In this document: positions 35,360-44,158 of the stretch, piece after piece
How the letters are laid out: every line of letters begins with the position of its first letter
Position numbering within the stretch: position 1 is the stretch's first letter
Assembly: GCF_036013915.1 (NCBI RefSeq)
Contig: NZ_CP107899.1
Coordinates: 7,902,001 to 7,966,000, forward strand
Direction of reading: 5' to 3'
DNA length: 64,000 bases
Source: Streptomyces sp. NBC_00464
GTDB taxonomy: Bacteria; Actinomycetota; Actinomycetes; Streptomycetales; Streptomycetaceae
Made by a program: the position numbers and the translations under genes
The notes under the pieces: generated by a model
Database searches by the model: none
What the model was told of the DNA's origin: nothing
The model's input: the letters and a program-made list of their open reading frames with translations, nothing else

Positions 35360-36444
35360 CGGACACCGAACAGGCCGCGGCGCCGCGCGAGGCCGCGGCT
35401 GCGCGCACCGGGCCCGGCCTCCGGCGCATCCGCGGTATCCGCGAAGGACTCCTGTGGACCGGTGGGCTCCTGCTTCTCGCCCTGTCCATCGCCCTCGCCG
35501 TCACCATCGGACCGGCCCGGATCTCCGTCGCCGACGTCTGGTCCACGGTCGCTTCCCACCTCGGTGCCGGTGAATCGCAACTCAGCCCGATCCGCGACGG
35601 CATCATCTGGAACCTGCGCATGCCGCGCACCCTGCTCGCCGCCGTCTGCGGCGCGGGGCTCGCGGTCTGCGGCACCGTCATGCAGTCGCTGCTGCGGAAC
35701 CCACTCGCCGACCCCTTCGTCCTCGGGGTCTCCTCCGGGGCCTCCACCGGCGCGGTCGTGGTCGTCGTCCTCGGCGTCGGCGGGGGAGCGGTCTCCCTGT
35801 CGGCCGGGGCGTTCATCGGGGCACTCTGCTCCTTCGCCCTGGTCATGCTGCTCAGCCACACCCTCGGCGGCAGCACCGACCGGGTCGTCCTGTCCGGGGT
35901 CGCGGCCATGCAGCTCTTCTCCGCGCTCACCTCCTTCGTCGTGATGACCGCAGCCGATGCCGAACAGACCCGAGGGGTGCTGTTCTGGCTGCTGGGTTCG
36001 CTCGGCGGCGTCGGATGGAGCGATGTGTGGATCTGCTCCGCCGTGCTCGCCGTGACGCTGCTGATCTGCCTGGGCCACGCCCGTACGCTCGACGCCTTCG
36101 CCTTCGGCCAGGACGCGGCAGCCACCCTCGGCGTCCACGTCGGCCGTACCCGGATCGTCCTGCTGTGCACGACCGCGCTGCTGACCGCCGCACTCGTGAG
36201 CTCGGCCGGCGCCATCGGGTTCGTCGGGCTGGTGCTCCCGCACGCCGCCCGTGCGCTGACCGGTTCGGGACACCGCCGGCTGCTGCCGGTCACCGCGCTT
36301 GCCGGGGCGGTTTTCCTGGTCTGGGTCGACACCCTCGCCCGGACCGTACTCGACCCGCAGGAGGTTCCGGTGGGCGTCGTCACCGCACTGATCGGGGTGC
36401 CCGCCTTCGTGGTGGTCCTCTACCGCACCCGGCGGTCCCCATGA
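35356..36444 (+). CDS. btuC: FecCD/BtuC-family ABC permease
   Basis: A 362-residue permease with ten hydrophobic helices. The family blocks are RMPRTLLAAVCGAGLAVCGTVMQSLLRNPLADPFVLG (in parts, residues about 87-123), TDRVVLSGVA, the FWLLGSLGG motif, and GAIGFVGLVLPHAARAL with a conserved PH near the ATPase contact. It forms the channel of the B12-type importer. GTG 35356 overlaps the stop of the binding protein (GTGA) and its own stop overlaps the ATPase start (ATGA), so the three genes are translationally coupled. Confidence 0.9.
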   Translation: MTDTEQAAAPREAAAARTGPGLRRIRGIREGLLWTGGLLLLALSIALAVTIGPARISVADVWSTVASHLGAGESQLSPIRDGIIWNLRMPRTLLAAVCGAGLAVCGTVMQSLLRNPLADPFVLGVSSGASTGAVVVVVLGVGGGAVSLSAGAFIGALCSFALVMLLSHTLGGSTDRVVLSGVAAMQLFSALTSFVVMTAADAEQTRGVLFWLLGSLGGVGWSDVWICSAVLAVTLLICLGHARTLDAFAFGQDAAATLGVHVGRTRIVLLCTTALLTAALVSSAGAIGFVGLVLPHAARALTGSGHRRLLPVTALAGAVFLVWVDTLARTVLDPQEVPVGVVTALIGVPAFVVVLYRTRRSP

Positions 36445-37229
36445 CCGGGACCGTCCCCGGCGGCCTGCGGGCCGACCGGGTCAGCAGGGAGGCGGGCGGC
36501 CGTTTCATCCTGGACGGTGTCTCGCTCGACCCGGCGCCCGGTGCCACCATCGGACTGATCGGCCCGAACGGCTCCGGGAAGTCCACCTTGCTGCGGATCC
36601 TGGCCGGAGTCCTGGCACCGCACGCGGGCGTGGTCACCCTCGACGACGATCCGCTGGCAGCCGTCGGCCGCCGCACCGTGGCCAGGCGGGTCGCCGTGGT
36701 CGACCAGCACGCCGTCACACAGGTCGAGCTGAATGTCGTGGACGTCGTACGGCTGGGCCGCATCCCGCACCGGCGCGCCTGGTCGGCGCCGACTGCGGCG
36801 GACGAGACGGCGGTGCGGGAGGCGCTGGAGCGGACCGGTCTCGCCGAACGCCGCGACCAGTCCTGGCACACGCTCTCCGGTGGTGAGCGCCAGCGCGTCC
36901 AGATCGCCCGCGCGCTGGCCCAGCAGCCGCGGGAACTCCTGCTCGACGAACCGACCAACCACCTGGACATCCAGCACCAGCTGGAACTGCTGTCCCTGGT
37001 CACCTCGCTGCCGCTGACCGCTGTCGTCGCTCTGCACGACCTCAATCTGGCCGCGATGTTCTGCGACCGGATCGTGGTGATGAACGGGGGGCGGGTCATC
37101 GCGGGCGGCACCCCGGCGGAGGTGATCACGGAGGGGCTCATTGCCGACGTCTACCGGGTCCGGGCCGTGGTGACACCGGACGGTCCGGACGGGCGGCCCT
37201 CGGTGCGCTTTCGTCCGCAGCGGACCTGA
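36441..37229 (+). CDS. btuD: ABC transporter ATP-binding protein (BtuD/FecE type)
   Basis: A 262-residue ATPase with Walker A GPNGSGKST (about residues 42-50), Q-loop VDQHA, signature LSGGERQRVQIARAL (about 148-162), Walker B LLLDEPTNHLD (about 170-180) and the H-loop ALHD. It powers import through the permease. The start is the ATG at 36441, overlapping the permease stop by 4 bases. Together with the riboswitch this completes a B12-regulated importer. Confidence 0.9.
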   Translation: MTGTVPGGLRADRVSREAGGRFILDGVSLDPAPGATIGLIGPNGSGKSTLLRILAGVLAPHAGVVTLDDDPLAAVGRRTVARRVAVVDQHAVTQVELNVVDVVRLGRIPHRRAWSAPTAADETAVREALERTGLAERRDQSWHTLSGGERQRVQIARALAQQPRELLLDEPTNHLDIQHQLELLSLVTSLPLTAVVALHDLNLAAMFCDRIVVMNGGRVIAGGTPAEVITEGLIADVYRVRAVVTPDGPDGRPSVRFRPQRT

Positions 37230-37244
37230 GTCCGTGCGGCGGGC

Positions 37245-37350
37245 GGCTTCATGCGGCGGGTGCGATTCCCTGTGCCGGGTCCGGCTTCATGCGGCGAGTG
37301 CGATTCCTTGTGCCGGGTCCGGCTTCATGCGGCGGGCCCGATTTCTTGGG
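37245..37350. repeat. 38-bp tandem repeat, two and a half or more copies
   Basis: A unit beginning GGCTTCATGCGGCG recurs at 37245, 37283 and 37321, exactly 38 bp apart. The first two copies are nearly identical and the third decays after about 28 bp. It lies just after the ABC operon, in the spacer before the convergent DUF2382 gene. No gene is visible in it. Confidence 0.85.
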
Positions 37351-37384
37351 GCGGTTACGGGTGCTCCGTGCCGTGGAACGCAAG

Positions 37385-37413
37385 GGGGCGGACCCTCGTG
37401 CGGGGCCCGCCCC
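37385..37413. terminator. Weak terminator-like stem
   Basis: A 7-bp stem (GGGGCGG / CCGCCCC) with a long loop between the converging ABC operon and the DUF2382 gene. Weak, but placed where a terminator is expected. Confidence 0.35.
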
Positions 37414-37454
37414 TCGCTGGTGCGGTACGGCCGTGCGGCGCGGTACGCGGGGGG

Positions 37455-38495
37455 TCAGCGGCGCCGCCCCTGACCGAATTCACCGCCCATGTCCTTGTTG
37501 TCGCCCATGTCCTTGCCGCTCTTGGTGGTGCCGTCCGCGTAGTCGATCTGCTCCTTGCGCAGTTCGGCGGAGACTTCCTTCTGTTCGGTCACCTTCTTCG
37601 TTTCCATCCGTACCCGCTCGACCGGCACGGTCTCCTTGCGCATCGTGGCGCGTTCGGCGTGCAGGGTGACCTCCACGTCCTGCTCGGTGATGTCGGTTCG
37701 GCCGGCTGTCTTCTCGCCCGGCCGGAGCGGTTCCCGCACCACGCGCACCTCTTCGTGCGACACCGGGACGGTCCTGGTGACGTTCTCGGTGACGACGTAC
37801 TTGTGCAGGCGGGCCTTGCCGCTCTCGTACTCCTCGGTGCCGATGTGGAGCTGTTCCTCGGAGCGGATCAGCTCCTCCTTGCCACTGAGGTCGGCGGCGG
37901 AGCGTTCGGCGCCCGCGCCGGCTCCGACCAGCGGACGGGACGTGCCCGAGGTCTCGGTGTCGCGGTGCCTGCCGGTCCCGGTGCCCGCACCGGCCATGCC
38001 GGCCGAGGTGGTCCGGTCGGTCGTGCGCCCCGTGCCCGCGGCACCCATGGCCCCGGCCCCGGCTGCTGCTCCGGCTCCGGCCGCGCCCATGGTGCCCGTA
38101 CCGGTCGTCGTCGGTGCGTCGGCGCTCGTGGTGCCGCCGGCCCCGGCGCGGTCGCCGAGATTGGCCGTGGTGTTCCGGCTCAGGCCGTAGTGCCGGTAGA
38201 GCTCCTCCTCCTCGGAGACGGACAGATGGGCGTCCGCGTCCACCCGAGGGGCGTCCTTGACCCGGTCCTTCGGATGGGAGATGTGCAGGTCGGAGCCCAC
38301 GCGACGGGCTCCGGCGAGAGGCACGAAACTCTCCTTCATACCGAACAGGCCGGTCTTCACCGTGATCCAGTCCGGCCGGCCGGTGTTGTCGTCGACATAC
38401 ACCCGCCCCACGTTGCCGATCTTCTCGCCCTCGGTGTCGTACACCGTCAGGCCGTCGAGCTCTCCGGAATCCGTGAAACCGTCAGCGGCTCCCAT
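37455..38495 (-). CDS. PRC-barrel / DUF2382 (YsnF/AvaK-like) stress protein
   Basis: A 346-residue soluble protein. The N-terminal PRC-barrel (about residues 12-90) shows LTVYDTEGEKIGNVGRVYVDD and WITVKTGLFG. A long Gly/Ala/Thr-rich linker (about 120-205) follows. The C-terminal DUF2382 domain (about 215-325) contains EEQLHIGTEEYESGKARLHKYV in parts and EVRVVREPL with VEVTLHAERATMRKETVPVERVRM. Family members are general-stress proteins in actinobacteria, often controlled by SigB-like factors. The start at ATG 38495 follows GAGGAGG; the longer open frame upstream is not needed. A 480-bp gene-free region upstream holds only the IclR promoter elements at its far end. Confidence 0.85.
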   Translation of the reverse strand: MGAADGFTDSGELDGLTVYDTEGEKIGNVGRVYVDDNTGRPDWITVKTGLFGMKESFVPLAGARRVGSDLHISHPKDRVKDAPRVDADAHLSVSEEEELYRHYGLSRNTTANLGDRAGAGGTTSADAPTTTGTGTMGAAGAGAAAGAGAMGAAGTGRTTDRTTSAGMAGAGTGTGRHRDTETSGTSRPLVGAGAGAERSAADLSGKEELIRSEEQLHIGTEEYESGKARLHKYVVTENVTRTVPVSHEEVRVVREPLRPGEKTAGRTDITEQDVEVTLHAERATMRKETVPVERVRMETKKVTEQKEVSAELRKEQIDYADGTTKSGKDMGDNKDMGGEFGQGRRR

Positions 38496-38878
38496 GACCG
38501 ATTCCTCCTCGCCCGGGCGCGTCCTGTGGGTGGGTCCAGCAGGGGAGGCGCGTCCGGATTCCATCGCGCCTCACCCGGATGGGCGCTGCAACCGCCCGGC
38601 CGTCGGCGGCCGGGCGCCGCACCCGCCCCACGTCGGTGCAGGCCCCGTGCGATGCCGCTGAGGGGCCGCCCGTCCGATTAGGCCAATCGAGTGACGGGGG
38701 CCTGCTCTCCGGAGCTGGTGGGGCGGCTGATGCAGGCGCGGTTCGACGCGGGCGCCGGATGGAGCGAACCGGTTCCGTGCGCAGCGCGACCGCCCCATCC
38801 CGGGCCACTGGGGTGCCGCACAGCCGCTACGCCCCTGAACAGGCAGTTCCCGCCGCGGAGCGAATTTCCGGGAAACCC
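38496..38878. promoter_or_regulatory. Gene-free spacer between the DUF2382 and IclR genes
   Basis: No convincing gene is visible in these 383 bp. It should hold the promoter of the DUF2382 gene. I could not identify a clear consensus pair. Confidence 0.4.
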
Positions 38879-38907
38879 TTGACACCCGCTGGGCCCAGCC
38901 GCATTCT
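38879..38907 (+). promoter_or_regulatory. Promoter of the IclR regulator gene
   Basis: A perfect TTGACA (38879-38884) is followed after 17 bp by CATTCT (38902-38907), which has two of the key -10 bases. The inferred start site, near 38914, abuts the dyad at 38915-38939. The pairing is a plausible sigma-70-type promoter. Confidence 0.5.
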
Positions 38908-38914
38908 TTCGCCA

Positions 38915-38939
38915 GAAATCGCAACGGCGTTGCGATTTC
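38915..38939. promoter_or_regulatory. 25-bp dyad, candidate IclR operator
   Basis: The repeat is GAAATCGCAA-N5-TTGCGATTTC, with 10-bp perfect arms. It starts directly behind the -10 element and 42 bp before the IclR start, a classic repressor position. The inner core CGCAA-N5-TTGCG also occurs in the 25-bp dyad at 22393. Confidence 0.65.
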
Positions 38940-38981
38940 CGCACCGACAGACGGACGATGTGGACGAAGGAGGCCCGGCCC

Positions 38982-39782
38982 ATGGCTGAGCACGGCACGG
39001 ACACCACCACCCCGGCACCCACCGGACAGCAGGCCCCCGGCGTCCTGCAGACCGTGGACCGGGCCCTGCTCGTCCTGCTCACGTTCACCGAGCAGCGGCC
39101 CGAGTGGGGCGTCAGCGAACTGGCCCGCCACCACGGCTGGGACAAGGCCGTCGTCCAGCGTCTGCTCACCACCCTGAGCGCGCGCGGATTCCTGCTCTGC
39201 GACGACAACAGCCGCCGCTACCGCCCGGGTCCGGCGCTGTCGCGTCTGGCCCGGGTCAGCGAGCACAGCGGAGTGCTGTCCTCGATCGCCCGGCCGGTAC
39301 TCGCCCGGCTGCTCCGCGAGACCGGCGAGAGCATCGTCCTCAACGTCCCGCACGGCGGCAGCTACCGCTGCGAAGCCGCCGTCGACGGCACCGGACCGGT
39401 CCGCTACACCGCGATCATCGGCGCGGTCATGCCCGGCCACGCGGGAGCGTCCGGGCACACCCTCTTCGCGTTCCACCCCGAACGCGAGATCAGGCAGATG
39501 TTCGGCGCCGCCGGCCTGACGCGTTTCAACGACCGCACCATCACGGACCTGGACGCCTTGCTCGCCTGTTACGCACAGGTCCGCGCCGACGGGTACTGCG
39601 TCAGCCACGGCGAGTACGACGAAGCCGTGACCGCGGTCTCCGCCCCCGTCTTCCAGGGAGACGGCGTCCCCGCCTCCCTCACGGTCATCGGCCCTTCCCA
39701 CCGCGTGGACCGGGCCGCCGACACCCTCGTGACGCTGGTACGCGCCGCAGCGGCGGAGATCACCGCCGCCCTCGGCGGCTGA
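38982..39782 (+). CDS. IclR-family transcriptional regulator
   Basis: A 266-residue regulator with an N-terminal winged helix-turn-helix (about residues 18-78: TVDRALLVLLTF, WGVSELARHHGWDKAVVQRLLTTL) and a C-terminal IclR effector domain (about 95-262: RPVLARLLRETGESIVLNVP, GHAGASGHTLFAF and the DGYCVSHGEYDEAVTAVSAPVF block). The ligand is unknown; family members sense small organic acids or aromatic or amino-acid-derived compounds. ATG 38982 has GAAGGAGG at 8 nt. The dyad at the transcription start suggests autoregulation. The neighbouring OPT transporter and peptidase genes, on the same strand 83 bp downstream, are likely targets. Confidence 0.9.
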   Translation: MAEHGTDTTTPAPTGQQAPGVLQTVDRALLVLLTFTEQRPEWGVSELARHHGWDKAVVQRLLTTLSARGFLLCDDNSRRYRPGPALSRLARVSEHSGVLSSIARPVLARLLRETGESIVLNVPHGGSYRCEAAVDGTGPVRYTAIIGAVMPGHAGASGHTLFAFHPEREIRQMFGAAGLTRFNDRTITDLDALLACYAQVRADGYCVSHGEYDEAVTAVSAPVFQGDGVPASLTVIGPSHRVDRAADTLVTLVRAAAAEITAALGG

Positions 39783-39864
39783 CCTCACGCGCCGGCCTCT
39801 CCCGCGCACGCCACCGGGGGACACCCCGACCTCTCCCAGCCCTGCTCACCGAAGGGGGTGCCTC

Positions 39865-41532
39865 ATGGCGCACCACGTCTCCGCGCCGCACCCTGCCCCA
39901 CCGCCGGCCGGCCCCGACGGGCCCCGGTCCCACCCGAGGGTGATGGAACCCGTCCTGCTGGTCATCCTGGTGGTGCTCTCCGCCGTGGGAGCCGTCATCG
40001 GCATCGACCTGGTTTCCAAACTGGGCATCTCCGCCAACACCTCGGTGGTCGGCGCACTCGTCGCGATGCTCATCGGCCGCATCCCTCTGGGCTTTCTGCG
40101 CCGGATGCGTTCCGTGCACCGGCAGAACCTCGCCCAGAGCGCCATCTCCGCCGCGACCTTCGCCTCGGCGAACGCCCTGCTGACGTCCGTCGCCGTGCCG
40201 TACGTGTTCGGCCGCAAGGACCTGGTCTGGCCCATGCTCGCCGGCGCGTTCATCGGCCTCCTCGTGGACGCCTGGGTCCTCTACCGGGCCTTCGGCTCCC
40301 GGCTGCTGCCCGCCGACGCCGCCTGGCCGCCCGGCACCGCCGCCGCCGAGACCATCAAGGCCGGCGACCGGGGAGGACGCCGCGCCCTGATCCTGGCCGG
40401 CGGAACCGCGGTCGGCCTCGCCGGAACCCTCTTCAGCCTGCCGCTCTCCGCGGCCGGAGTGGCCTTCCTCGGCAACGTCTGGGCGCTGATGATGTTCGGC
40501 ATCGGCCTCATGCTGCGCCAGTACAGCCCCGACGTCTTCCACACCGACCTCGGCGCCGGCTACATCCCGCACGGCGTCATGGTCGGCGCCGGAATCGTGG
40601 CTCTCGGCCAGGCCGTCCACCTGCTCATAGGCCGACGCGAACGCAAGCGGAAAGAGGCCGCCGCGGAGGCCACGAGCGTCGCGACCGTCCAGGACACGGA
40701 CCCGACCACCGCCTACACGGTCGACGAACGGGCCCTGCGGCTCTCCCTGATCCGCGGCTTCGCGCTCTTCACCGGGGGCGCGGTCGTCCTCGCCGTCCTC
40801 GGCGGACTGATCGGCGACATGAGCCCCCTAGGCATCGCCGGCTGGGTGCTCTTCGCCGCCTTCGCCGCCCTGGTCCACGAACTGATCGTCGGCCTCGCCG
40901 CCATGCAGTCCGGCTGGTTCCCGTCCTTCGCCGTCACCCTGATCTTCCTCATCCTGGGCCTCGCCATCGGTATCCCGTCCGTACCCCTGGCCCTGCTGGT
41001 CGGGTACGTCTCCGCCACCGGCCCCGCCTTCGCCGACATGGGATACGACCTCAAGGCCGGCTGGCTGCTGCGACGCGAGCACCGCCCCTGGGACCCCTTC
41101 GAGCGCGAGGGCCGCCGCCAGCAGTTCCTGGCCGCCCTCATCGGATTCGCCGTCGCCCTCGTCGTCGTCGCTCTCGCCTGGCGCTCCTACTTCGGACAGG
41201 GCCTCATCCCGCCCGTGGCCAAGGTGTACGCCGACACCATCAAGAGCGGGCTCAGCGACCCGGACGCCGTACGCACCATGCTGCTGTGGGCCATCCCCGG
41301 CGCCGCGATCCAGCTGCTCGGCGGCACCCGCCGGCAGATGGGCGTCATGCTCGCCACCGGCCTGCTCATCCTCACCCCGCAGGCCTGCTGGCTGGTCCTC
41401 GGAGCGCTCGTCGTCCGGGTCGGATACCGCAAGCTGCGCGGCCCCGCCGCCGACGAGGAACTCAACCTGGTCGGCGCCGGACTGATCGCCGGAAGCTCGC
41501 TCGGCGACTCCGCCCAGATCCTCAAGACCTGA
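39865..41532 (+). CDS. OPT-family oligopeptide/metal-chelate transporter
   Basis: A 555-residue membrane protein with some fourteen hydrophobic segments of the OPT (oligopeptide/YSL) superfamily. Landmarks are HPRVMEPVLLVILVVLSAVG, SAISAATFASANALLTSVAVPY, PPGTAAAETIKAGD and the YDLKAGWLLR block (about 395). OPT proteins import small peptides or metal-nicotianamine-like chelates with protons. Start ATG 39865 has GAAGGGGG in front. The next genes encode peptidases, so a peptide cargo is favoured here. The regulator upstream is of the IclR family. Confidence 0.88.
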   Translation: MAHHVSAPHPAPPPAGPDGPRSHPRVMEPVLLVILVVLSAVGAVIGIDLVSKLGISANTSVVGALVAMLIGRIPLGFLRRMRSVHRQNLAQSAISAATFASANALLTSVAVPYVFGRKDLVWPMLAGAFIGLLVDAWVLYRAFGSRLLPADAAWPPGTAAAETIKAGDRGGRRALILAGGTAVGLAGTLFSLPLSAAGVAFLGNVWALMMFGIGLMLRQYSPDVFHTDLGAGYIPHGVMVGAGIVALGQAVHLLIGRRERKRKEAAAEATSVATVQDTDPTTAYTVDERALRLSLIRGFALFTGGAVVLAVLGGLIGDMSPLGIAGWVLFAAFAALVHELIVGLAAMQSGWFPSFAVTLIFLILGLAIGIPSVPLALLVGYVSATGPAFADMGYDLKAGWLLRREHRPWDPFEREGRRQQFLAALIGFAVALVVVALAWRSYFGQGLIPPVAKVYADTIKSGLSDPDAVRTMLLWAIPGAAIQLLGGTRRQMGVMLATGLLILTPQACWLVLGALVVRVGYRKLRGPAADEELNLVGAGLIAGSSLGDSAQILKT

Positions 41533-41609
41533 CGGCCCACCACCCCCAAAACCACATTCCGCACCACCGCACCACTCAGCACCACCCGCACGGCAAGGAG
41601 AAACACCCC

Positions 41610-42674
41610 GTGGACATGTACAGCAGGCTCGAACCGCGCCCCGAGTACCTCAGCTTCGAACTCGCCCTGGCCGCCCGCAAGCTCGTCGAGGAGGTCATGC
41701 TCGTCAAGCGCGGCGAGCACGTCGTCCTCACCGGCGACACCAGCAGCGACCGCCGCGTCATCGAGGCCACCGCCCAGGCCGTCGCCGCCGCCGGCGCCCA
41801 CCCCGTGGTCGTCTGGTACGAGACACTGCCCGGCGCCTCCATGGAGCCGCCCCGGCCCGTCGCCGGAGCCATCGCCGACGCCGATGTGTGGATCGAGTTC
41901 GCCGTCTCGTACCTGATGCACTCCAACGCCTTCCGCGCCGCCATGGCCAACGGCTGCCGCTACACCAACCTGACCGCGATGGACGTCCAGATGCTGGTCG
42001 CCACCGTCGGACGCCCGGACTTCCAGGGCGTCATCCGCCTCGGCAAGGCGCTCGTCGCCCTCCTGGAGGCCGCCGACGAGGTCCGGATCACCTCCGCCAA
42101 CGGCACCGACCTGGTCGGCCGCAACGGCGACCGTCCGATCAACCTGCGCGGCAAGCCCGCCGAGAAGCCCGGCGAGACCGTGATGCTCTCCGGCCAGATC
42201 TCCTGGAATCCCCTCGAAGAGACCCAGGACGGCGTCCTCGTCTTCGACGGCGCCCTGTGGCCGCCGGACGAGATCGGCCTGCTGCGCTCCCCGGTCCGCT
42301 GCACCGTCGAGAAGGGCGTCGTCACCAAGATCGAGGGCGACGCCGACGCGGACACCTTCCGCCGCTGGATGGAGTCCTTCGACGACCCGAACATGTTCCG
42401 CGTCGCACACTGGTCGCTCGGCTTCAACCCCGGCGTCCTCGCCCCGACCGGCCGCATCGTCGAGGACGAGCGCGTCTTCGGCTGCGTGGAGCTCGGCATC
42501 GGCACCAAGGGTGCCTGGATCGGCGGCGAGCCGTGGGTCGCAGCCGCCCACACCGACGGAAGCATCCTCGGCCCGTCCATCTACCTGGACGGCGTCGCCA
42601 TCGAGGAGAACGGGCGCTATGTGCACCCCGAACTCGTCGAGATCTGCCGCGACCTGGGCGTCGCCGGCTACTGA
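41610..42674 (+). CDS. AmpS/NicX-like metallo-aminopeptidase-family protein
   Basis: A 354-residue enzyme of the COG2309 group, which holds M29 aminopeptidases and 2,5-dihydroxypyridine 5,6-dioxygenase (NicX). Seen are VKRGEHVVLTGDTSSDRRVIEA, WYETLPGAS, DEVRITSANGTDL, and the metal-ligand regions GCVELGIGTKGAWIG and AAHTDGSILGPSIYLDG (acidic and histidine residues near 290-330). It probably cuts an N-terminal residue from short peptides brought in by the OPT transporter, but a ring-opening role on a heterocycle cannot be excluded. GTG 41610 is used because AAGGAG is 9 nt away. A strong terminator follows. Confidence 0.75.
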   Translation: MDMYSRLEPRPEYLSFELALAARKLVEEVMLVKRGEHVVLTGDTSSDRRVIEATAQAVAAAGAHPVVVWYETLPGASMEPPRPVAGAIADADVWIEFAVSYLMHSNAFRAAMANGCRYTNLTAMDVQMLVATVGRPDFQGVIRLGKALVALLEAADEVRITSANGTDLVGRNGDRPINLRGKPAEKPGETVMLSGQISWNPLEETQDGVLVFDGALWPPDEIGLLRSPVRCTVEKGVVTKIEGDADADTFRRWMESFDDPNMFRVAHWSLGFNPGVLAPTGRIVEDERVFGCVELGIGTKGAWIGGEPWVAAAHTDGSILGPSIYLDGVAIEENGRYVHPELVEICRDLGVAGY

Positions 42675-42681
42675 GCCGGCC

Positions 42682-42722
42682 GCCGGGCGGGCCCGCACCT
42701 TCCCGGTGCGGGCCCGCCCGGC
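42682..42722 (+). terminator. Strong terminator hairpin
   Basis: An 18-bp perfect stem (GCCGGGCGGGCCCGCACC / GGTGCGGGCCCGCCCGGC) with a 5-nt loop lies between the AmpS-like and prolyl iminopeptidase genes. It probably ends the IclR/OPT transcription unit or reduces read-through. Confidence 0.8.
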
Positions 42723-42758
42723 ACCCGTACACCGCACCGAGACGCGCAAGGAGCGCCC

Positions 42759-44051
42759 ATGCCCACCCCCGCCCCCGTCTCCTACCGCCACGGCGGCCTG
42801 GTCTGCACCGACCACGCCGTCGACGTACCGCTCGACCACCGAGCCCCGGACGGACCCGCCATCGGCCTGTTCGCCCGCGAGGTCGTCGCCGAGGGCCGCG
42901 AGCACGAGGACCTGCCCCGGCTCCTCTGGCTCCAGGGTGGCCCCGGCGGCCGCGCCGAGCGCCCCAACGCCGCGGGTGCCTGGCTGCGCCGTGCCCTCGC
43001 CGACTACCGCGTCGTCCTCATGGACCAGCGCGGCACCGGCCGTTCCACCCCCGCCGACCGGGTCACCCTGGCCCGCTTCGGTACGGACTCCGAGGCCGCC
43101 GCCGGTTACCTCGCGCACTTCCGCGCCGACTCGATCGTCCGCGACGCGGAACTCCTGCGCCGCCACCTCCAGGGCGACCGGCCGTGGAGCGTTCTCGGAC
43201 AGAGCTTCGGCGGCTTCTCCACCCTCACCTACCTCTCCCTCGCCCCCGAAGGTCTCACCCAGGCCTACATCACCGGCGGGCTGCCGTCCCTGACCGGTCA
43301 CGCCGACGACGTCTACCGCGCCGCCTACGCCCGCACCCTCGCCCACAACGAGCGCTACTTCACGCGCTACCCCGGCGACCAGGCCCTCGCCGACGCCGTC
43401 GCCGCACACCTGGACACGCACGACGTGCGCATGCCGACCGGAGAACGCCTCACCGTCCGCCGCTTCCAGACCCTCGGCATCACGTTCGGAACCGCGGCCA
43501 AGTTCGACTCGCTGCACTACCTCCTGGAGACGGCGTTCACCGACGGACCGGCGCTCACCGACACCTTCCTGCGCGGCGTCGAAGCCGCCGTGTCCTTCGC
43601 CGAACGGCCCCTGTACGCCGCGCTCCACGAGCCGATCTACGCCCAGGGCGGCCGCCCCACCGACTGGTCCGCGCACCGGATCCGCCAGGAGTTCCCCGCC
43701 TTCGACGCCACCGCGGGCGGCCCTCTCCGGTTCACCGGTGAGATGGTCTACCCCTGGCAGTTCGAGGAGGATCCCGCGCTCGTCCCGCTGCGCGGCGCCG
43801 CCGGGGCGCTCGCCGCCCGTACCGACTGGCCTGCGCTCTACGACCTGGACCGGCTCGCAGCCAACGAGGTCCCCGTCGTCGCGGCCGTCTACCACGACGA
43901 CATGTATGTCGACCGGGAGCACGCCCTGACCACCGCCGACGCCGTACGAGGACTGCGAACCTGGGTCACCGACGCCTACGCCCACGACGGTGTCAGGGCC
44001 GACGCCGCCGTACTGGACCGGCTGATCTCCATGGCCCGCGGCGAGGCCTGA
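42759..44051 (+). CDS. Prolyl iminopeptidase-like S33 alpha/beta hydrolase
   Basis: A 430-residue serine peptidase of the proline iminopeptidase type. The oxyanion block LQGGPGG is at about residues 65-71, MDQRGTGRS at about 88-96, the nucleophile motif GQSFGGFSTL at about 147-156, an aspartate in YHDDMYVD (about 381-388) and a C-terminal histidine in AYAHDG. The long cap domain (about 190-330) is typical. It removes N-terminal proline from peptides, which fits the OPT/peptidase neighbourhood. The start is ATG 42759 with AAGGAG close by. Confidence 0.87.
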   Translation: MPTPAPVSYRHGGLVCTDHAVDVPLDHRAPDGPAIGLFAREVVAEGREHEDLPRLLWLQGGPGGRAERPNAAGAWLRRALADYRVVLMDQRGTGRSTPADRVTLARFGTDSEAAAGYLAHFRADSIVRDAELLRRHLQGDRPWSVLGQSFGGFSTLTYLSLAPEGLTQAYITGGLPSLTGHADDVYRAAYARTLAHNERYFTRYPGDQALADAVAAHLDTHDVRMPTGERLTVRRFQTLGITFGTAAKFDSLHYLLETAFTDGPALTDTFLRGVEAAVSFAERPLYAALHEPIYAQGGRPTDWSAHRIRQEFPAFDATAGGPLRFTGEMVYPWQFEEDPALVPLRGAAGALAARTDWPALYDLDRLAANEVPVVAAVYHDDMYVDREHALTTADAVRGLRTWVTDAYAHDGVRADAAVLDRLISMARGEA

Positions 44052-44158
44052 CCGCGCCCGGCAAGGGGGCAGGGCGCCCCGGAGGAGCCCTGCCCCGGCA
44101 CCTATGATCGACGGGTCCCACACCGACCGCCGTTCTGCCGCACCACAGGGGGTATCCC

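Noticed and set aside
38691..38882. A 63-codon plus-strand frame between the DUF2382 and IclR genes
   Set aside because: No ribosome binding site, no recognisable domain, Pro/Arg-rich composition, and it runs into the IclR promoter.
41187..44123. A 978-codon minus-strand open frame across the AmpS-like and iminopeptidase genes
   Set aside because: Shadow of two plus-strand enzymes with clear motifs, and it runs through a strong terminator hairpin.
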